From Actinomycetota bacterium (lineage in GTDB: Bacteria; Actinomycetota; Humimicrobiia; Humimicrobiales; Humimicrobiaceae), in contig PMCC01000043.1 of NCBI GenBank assembly GCA_003155275.1, forward strand, positions 11,568 to 22,326: 10,759 bases of DNA. The letters are read 5' to 3'. How positions within the stretch are numbered: position 1 is the stretch's first letter; the number at the start of each line of letters is the position of its first letter. Shown here piece by piece: positions 7,389 through 10,759 of this stretch. The notes below the pieces were generated by a model that did no database searches, had not been told where the DNA came from, and saw nothing but the letters and a program-made list of their open reading frames with translations. The translations under genes were made by a program, and so were the position numbers.

Positions 7389-8456
7389 TCATCTGAGGAA
7401 TATAAAACTGTTGCCGCCTATCTTTACAACTATGACAAACTGTATTGCCAGCAGCAGGATAAAGATTAATATGCAGAAAATTTTCAAAGGTTTTTTAATG
7501 AAATTTTTATCAGGATTTGAATACAGGATATTGTTAATTTTTAACTTAAGAAACCTTAAGTTTATTTTTTGGAAAGATACAAACCCTGAGCTTTGAATAA
7601 ATAAATATTTTTTATCAGATTTTTTATTTATGGTTTTAATTTTTAAAATAATATTTAAGACACCTGTCGCAATTATTTTTGGGGATATGCCGGAAAACTT
7701 TAATATTAAATTATCGCAGCCTTTCTCCTGCTCAAATTTAATCAGGTGATATGCAATATATGCGAAAGGATTAAAAAATAAAAGGTCCTTAAATATTAAA
7801 GACAGCCAGCTGATTAAATTATCATGCCGCCTTATATGCGCTAATTCATGGCTTAATAATATTTCTTTTTCTTCATAGGTTAAAATATCCAATAAAACTG
7901 GAGAGATGACTATTGTCGGTTTTTTAATACCCACAACAAATGGAGAAAAATAATTCCTGTAAGTTAAATTAATTTGGGGAGTTTTAACATTAAGCCTGCC
8001 TGCAGAATATTTAAGAATTTTATAAATATCCGGGATATCTGCTTCTGTTACTTTTTCTTCATAGGCCAGTCTCTTATAAAATAAAAACAGGTAAGACCAA
8101 CGTACTAATAAAATTGCCAATATGCACAAAAAAACTATGGCCAGGATAATTGTGTCAATGTTTGAATAAAATAAAAAACTATCGTTTGCTGAGTCTATTC
8201 TATGAAAAATTGTATTCGGGCTCGGAAATCTAAAACCTAAAACGCTGCTCCTGCTATTAAAAAAATTTATATTAAGCTTAAAATCTTCAAGCACAATCAG
8301 GAAAGGCTTTATCAATGGTAAAAAAAGAAACATTATCCTGATGTTGGAATCGCGTATTCTGAATACTGAAAGAATAAGCAGGACTATTGTTAAAGTTATG
8401 AAACTATCATAAACCATCACCAAAATAAAATCTTTCAAAAAGTCTATGATAGTCAT
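7389..8456 (-). CDS. M56-family (BlaR1/MecR1-like) membrane metallopeptidase lacking the sensor domain
   Basis: Integral-membrane zinc protease expected to act as signal transducer for the BlaI-type repressor encoded upstream. Hydrophobic segments lie near residues 10-31, 41-57, 101-126 and 324-346. The catalytic H203-E-L-A-H207 motif, continuing I-R-R-H-D, and a downstream E242-Q-E-K-G-C-D248 that offers the third zinc ligand are typical of M56. At 355 aa it is much shorter than BlaR1/MecR1 (near 600 aa): the protein ends shortly after the last membrane helix, so there is no extracytoplasmic penicillin-binding domain. Its start lies 13 bases after the repressor stop and has only a weak SD, which suggests translational coupling. 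The stop is two bases from the kinase stop on the other strand. Codon choice is markedly A/T-rich compared with region 1. Confidence 0.88.
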   Translation of the reverse strand: MTIIDFLKDFILVMVYDSFITLTIVLLILSVFRIRDSNIRIMFLFLPLIKPFLIVLEDFKLNINFFNSRSSVLGFRFPSPNTIFHRIDSANDSFLFYSNIDTIILAIVFLCILAILLVRWSYLFLFYKRLAYEEKVTEADIPDIYKILKYSAGRLNVKTPQINLTYRNYFSPFVVGIKKPTIVISPVLLDILTYEEKEILLSHELAHIRRHDNLISWLSLIFKDLLFFNPFAYIAYHLIKFEQEKGCDNLILKFSGISPKIIATGVLNIILKIKTINKKSDKKYLFIQSSGFVSFQKINLRFLKLKINNILYSNPDKNFIKKPLKIFCILIFILLLAIQFVIVVKIGGNSFIFLR

Positions 8457-8469
8457 GCTTTCAATTTTT

Positions 8470-8895
8470 CTATTTTATCTCTTTAAGCATTTTCTTTATT
8501 CCATCAGCTGAAACATTCTTATCATCAGACAAAAACCTTGAAACCATACCTGTGGTGGCCCCTGCCAGCAGCTTGTCAGCTACTGAATTTATTATGTTTT
8601 TTGAAAGTTCCTTTCGGTCTATTACAGCTGTATAAATGTATGTTTTGGCTGTCTTGTCCTGTCTGAGTAAGCCCTTATCGGCCAGGGCCGTCATGGTAGA
8701 CATGACCGTAGTGTAGGGGATAAACCCTTCCTCTTTATCTTCCATTTCTTTTCTTAACATAATCTCATGAACCTCACGAACTGATATGGGCCCCCTGTCC
8801 CATATGATCTTCATTATCTCAGCCTCAAGGTTGCTGATGCTGTTTATTCCGCTGATTCCTAATTCTTCCGATTTTTTTCTTAGACTGTTAACCAT
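8470..8895 (-). CDS. BlaI/MecI/CopY-family winged-helix transcriptional repressor
   Basis: DNA-binding repressor, dimeric in this family, normally inactivated by cleavage after signalling from a BlaR1-type protease. The 141 aa show the N-terminal winged helix: L23-E-A-E-I-M-K-I-I-W-D (helix 1), the P36-I-S-V-R-E-V turn and the recognition helix Y61-T-T-V-M-S-T-M-T-A-L-A-D-K-G, followed by the wing T85-Y-I-Y. The C-terminal half (about 95-140) is helical and would carry dimerisation. There is an N-terminal extension of about 20 residues compared with typical members. It is first in a two-gene - strand unit with the M56 protease. No beta-lactamase or penicillin-binding protein gene is in the window, so targets other than its own promoter would lie elsewhere. 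Confidence 0.93.
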   Translation of the reverse strand: MVNSLRKKSEELGISGINSISNLEAEIMKIIWDRGPISVREVHEIMLRKEMEDKEEGFIPYTTVMSTMTALADKGLLRQDKTAKTYIYTAVIDRKELSKNIINSVADKLLAGATTGMVSRFLSDDKNVSADGIKKMLKEIK

Positions 8896-9031
8896 TTCAA
8901 TTCACCGCTTTCTTTTTACGAGCTTGATTAAAACCCGCATATTTAATGTTATTACGATTGACAATTTTCACAGTTTTAAATATTTAAAAAACAAAGCTTT
9001 TAAATAGAACTGTATTAATATAACTATTATT

Positions 9032-9061
9032 CTAATATTGAAAGTCTATATTAACTGTCAA
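9032..9061 (-). promoter_or_regulatory. Candidate promoter for the repressor/protease unit
   Basis: Read on the - strand, a perfect -35 TTGACA (9061-9056) is followed after 18 bases by TATTAG (9037-9032), a moderate -10. The predicted transcript would have a leader of about 130 bases before the repressor ATG at 8895. The long leader and imperfect -10 keep confidence moderate. Confidence 0.4.
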
Positions 9062-9064
9062 TAT
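9035..9064. promoter_or_regulatory. 30-bp imperfect palindrome, candidate repressor operator
   Basis: Outer arms ATATTGA and TCAATAT are perfect complements, with inner AGT/ACT arms; 12 of 15 symmetric base pairs match. It covers the -35 and touches the -10 of the - strand promoter, where a repressor would block transcription. It does not show the tight TACA/TGTA core of staphylococcal BlaI/MecI operators, so binding by this BlaI-type protein is inference. Confidence 0.45.
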
Positions 9065-9122
9065 GATTATAATAGCATAAAATCTAAATTTTTACAACTA
9101 AGTTTAATATTTTTTATAAGTA

Positions 9123-9206
9123 TTTAGTCGAGGCAATAGTCAACGTTTTTGCCTTGGCTAAAGAGGCTCTTATTAAAAAGCAGCCCGCTTTGACGAATAC
9201 CCCTGG
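9123..9206 (+). other. GC-richer island with a 14-bp hairpin stem; gene remnant or structured RNA
   Basis: Bases 9123-9136 pair with 9149-9162 over 14 positions (two G-T wobbles) around a 12-base loop. A small second stem AAAGC/GCTTT lies at 9177-9191. The segment is visibly richer in G and C than the flanks. It is also readable as protein on the + strand (frame of 9127, including V-F-A-L-A-K-E-A-L-I-K-K and ending at TAA after P-G, stop at 9206-9208), but without any start codon after the last in-frame stop at 9085. It matches no riboswitch class I recognise. Confidence 0.35.
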
Positions 9207-9418
9207 ATAATCTTAAAAAATATTTATTTAAATAGTTATAAATAATTGTATTTTTATATGCAAAATTATATTTATTAATAGTTCGCATATTAAAAGTATA
9301 TATAAAGCATTTATTTCTACATTTATATCGATAATATTCAATAATATCATTACGATAAAACCGTATAATAATTATTATAAATTTATAAAAAAAATATAAA
9401 AATTTATTTAAAAAAGCC

Positions 9419-9447
9419 TTGACATTACAAAGATTAAGTATAATAAT
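9419..9447 (+). promoter_or_regulatory. Sigma-70-type promoter for the small ORF and HD-GYP gene
   Basis: TTGACA at 9419-9424 is followed after 17 bases by AATAAT (9442-9447), five of six matches to TATAAT. The upstream DNA is A/T runs that could serve as an UP element. Half-sites ATTACA (9424-9429) and TGTAAT (9447-9452) form an inverted repeat framing the spacer and -10. Confidence 0.6.
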
Positions 9448-9514
9448 GTAATAAGATTAATTGAAAGAAATTAAAATACTTAAATTAAAGTTTTTTTACA
9501 CTTTTTTAATTTTT

Positions 9515-9546
9515 ACTGTCAGTGTTGTTTTAGCAAGACTGGCAGT
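9515..9546 (+). promoter_or_regulatory. Leader hairpin in the 5' untranslated region
   Basis: ACTGTCAGT (9515-9523) pairs with ACTGGCAGT (9538-9546): nine pairs with one G-U, then after a mismatch three further pairs and a six-base loop. No T-run follows, so it is not a plain intrinsic terminator. It lies downstream of the promoter and 27 bases before the SD of the small ORF. It could be a regulatory or stabilising leader structure; it is not a cyclic-di-GMP riboswitch I can recognise. Confidence 0.4.
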
Positions 9547-9582
9547 CAGCAATTTTGGAATATATGAGTAATGGAGGGGAAA

Positions 9583-9654
9583 ATGAGCAAGATTTGGAAA
9601 GTATTATTAGTCCTTGGTTCTCTTGTTGGCATTTGTGCTACTGTAAGATGGTAG
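9583..9654 (+). CDS. Small hydrophobic ORF, 23 codons, strong ribosome-binding site
   Basis: ATG 9583 follows GGAGGGG (9573-9579), one of the strongest SD sites in the window. The peptide opens M-S-K-I-W-K and continues with a hydrophobic stretch (V7 to V21, with C18) before R-W and a TAG stop. It looks like a signal-peptide or single membrane segment. The +1 frame from 9647 stays open for 16 more codons (D-G-S-I-F-A-G-T-I-E-N-Y-E-E-T-K, TAA at 9695), so a single-base indel could have cut a peptide of about 38 aa. It precedes the HD-GYP gene by 77 bp and probably shares its promoter. Options are a leader peptide, a small membrane or exported signalling peptide, or a decayed gene; no family is recognised. 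Confidence 0.4.
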   Translation: MSKIWKVLLVLGSLVGICATVRW

Positions 9655-9731
9655 TATTTTTGCAGGAACAATAGAGAATTATGAAGAAACGAAATAATTC
9701 CTATAATTGAGAATTAGAAGAGGGATTCCTG

Positions 9732-10759
9732 TTGAAAGAAGAAGGCAATAAAGTAGGTCTATTATTTTATGTGTTTGTAATTTTTATAGCAGGATTGTCA
9801 TCTTTTATATATATAATTCTCAAATATAGGAATATTTCTTTGCTGGGAACTATCCTTTTCGGTTTGCTTATTTTTACATCGGATAATCTTTCTGCACCCC
9901 TGCCAAAAACCGGCAGCGTATCAGTCAATTTCGGCATATCTCTGGCAAGCCTTATTATATTCGGGCCCTCTACCGCGCTTATCGTTACGCTCATCTCCAT
10001 TTTTAATATAAAAGAGCTTGTTAAAAGAGTGCCATACTATAAGCACCTCTTTAATGCAGGGCAATACCTGCTCTCTTTTTCAGCAGGAGCAGTGCTTTTT
10101 GAATTGTATTACGACAGGTCTCAGGTAAATTTTTTTTACGCCAGGAATGTCTGGGTAATAATTCTTATAACCTATATATTCTTTATCCTGAATACCGTGT
10201 TAACTGCGGGAGCAATCTCTTTAAGTTCGGGCACTAATATACTGAATGTATGGATATTTAATTTTGCCTGGCTTATACCGTTCCAGTTTTTTCTTGCTTC
10301 AATGGCCCTGGCTATCGCTTTTTTATATCTGCGGTACAGTCCTTTTACACTTATCTTTACATCGCTTCCGCTTATAATTGCACAGTACACATATCTTCTG
10401 CGGATCAAAGAAAGGAGGACGATACTTAACAGCATTATGCAAATCGTAAAAATAATCGAAGCAAAAGACGTATACACAGCGGGCCATTCCATGAGGGTCG
10501 CTGCATACAGTGAAAAAATAGCAAGGGGAATGCGGCTGAACGAATATGATATCGAAATAGTAAAAAACCTGGCCAGCCTTCATGATATTGGTAAAATACA
10601 AATTGATTTGTCCATACTTAACAAGAAAAAAATGCTTACCAATAAGGATTGGGCAGAAATAAAAAAGCACCCTGTTATAAGCTATGAGGTTGTCAAGCAG
10701 ATAGATTTTCTAAAAGATAAGGCCATATCCATTCTTTATCATCATGAGAGAATTGACGG
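9732..10759 (+). CDS. Multi-pass membrane HD-GYP domain protein, 3' end outside window
   Basis: Probable cyclic-di-GMP phosphodiesterase with a membrane-embedded sensor. The open frame of 342 codons runs off the window. Residues 1-225 hold about seven hydrophobic segments (near 8-30, 35-51, 66-91, 110-125, 139-160, 172-200 and 204-222); the V-N-F-G-I-S-L stretch at 65 and L-F-N-A-G-Q-Y at 106 look like the N-terminal membrane module often fused to HD-GYP domains. After a short linker (K226-E-R-R) the HD-GYP domain begins: G251-H252-S-M-R-V, the metal-binding H284-D285-I-G-K, K312-H-P, and H337-H-E-R-I-D342, just before the expected G-x-G-Y-P. TTG 9732 is preceded by GAGGG at a seven-base spacing, and an in-frame stop at 9708 leaves no other start. 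Catalytic GYP residues and any further domains are not visible. Confidence 0.88.
   Translation, partial: MKEEGNKVGLLFYVFVIFIAGLSSFIYIILKYRNISLLGTILFGLLIFTSDNLSAPLPKTGSVSVNFGISLASLIIFGPSTALIVTLISIFNIKELVKRVPYYKHLFNAGQYLLSFSAGAVLFELYYDRSQVNFFYARNVWVIILITYIFFILNTVLTAGAISLSSGTNILNVWIFNFAWLIPFQFFLASMALAIAFLYLRYSPFTLIFTSLPLIIAQYTYLLRIKERRTILNSIMQIVKIIEAKDVYTAGHSMRVAAYSEKIARGMRLNEYDIEIVKNLASLHDIGKIQIDLSILNKKKMLTNKDWAEIKKHPVISYEVVKQIDFLKDKAISILYHHERID

Larger units (their letters stand above)
8896..9582. other. Long AT-rich intergenic region between divergent transcription units
   Basis: About 690 bp without a credible full gene. It contains a possible - strand promoter with palindrome (9032-9064), a GC-richer hairpin island (about 9123-9206), a very AT-rich tract with no recognisable feature (about 9211-9418), a + strand promoter (9419-9447) and a leader hairpin (9515-9546). 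The 16-bp AT-only palindrome TTTTAAATATTTAAAA lies at 8974-8989 and may be chance. Confidence 0.7.

Noticed and set aside
8958..8986. + strand promoter TTGACA (8958-8963) with TATTTA after 17 bases
   Set aside because: The -10 is poor and any transcript would run through AT-rich DNA with no gene directly downstream.
9211..9418. Repeat array or origin-like element in the AT-rich tract
   Set aside because: No regularly spaced repeats or DnaA-box cluster can be seen; it appears to be low-complexity AT DNA.
9424..9452. ATTACA/TGTAAT inverted repeat as a BlaI operator
   Set aside because: The half-sites resemble the TACA/TGTA of BlaI/MecI operators but are 17 bases apart rather than adjacent, so they do not form the known operator.
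9767..10670. - strand open frames opposite the HD-GYP gene
   Set aside because: They are shadows: the + strand frame from 9732 has clear HD-GYP motifs and membrane segments, while the - strand frames show no recognisable domains or ribosome sites.

Overview
The window reads as an AT-rich bacterial genome segment, probably from a strict anaerobe. It uses Shine-Dalgarno (SD) sequences, ATG and TTG starts, and the standard code with no in-frame amber codons. Corrinoid methyltransferases point to anaerobic C1 metabolism, and the BlaI/M56 pair and membrane HD-GYP protein fit a Gram-positive-type or deep-branching lineage. No marker gene fixes the taxon, so this placement is inference.

Region 1 (1-7386, all + strand) is a catabolic cluster. 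In order it holds a corrinoid protein cut by the window edge, a non-pyrrolysine MttB-family methyltransferase, a RhaM-type L-rhamnose mutarotase, a second MttB paralogue (about 57% identical, same 483-aa length), a second corrinoid protein, an SDR dehydrogenase and a rhamnulokinase-type FGGY kinase. Cobalamin-dependent methyl-transfer genes interleaved with three sugar-type enzymes suggest a pathway that demethylates a methylated substrate, possibly an O-methyl 6-deoxysugar, then epimerises or oxidises and phosphorylates the rest. Known MttB-family substrates are methylamines and quaternary amines, so the sugar link is a hypothesis. No corrinoid activator, methyl-corrinoid:tetrahydrofolate methyltransferase, isomerase, aldolase or transporter lies in the window.

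Region 2 (7389-8895, - strand) is a two-gene unit: a BlaI/MecI-type repressor followed by an M56 membrane metallopeptidase without the penicillin-sensing domain of BlaR1/MecR1. It converges on the kinase gene with only two bases between stop codons. Its upstream DNA carries a 30-bp imperfect palindrome over a likely promoter.

Region 3 (8896-9731) is a very AT-rich non-coding stretch. It holds a small GC-richer island with a long potential hairpin, a good + strand promoter, a leader hairpin and a 23-codon hydrophobic small ORF with a strong SD.

Region 4 (9732 to the end, + strand) is the 5' part of a gene for a multi-pass membrane HD-GYP protein, a probable cyclic-di-GMP phosphodiesterase, cut by the window just inside the GYP signature.
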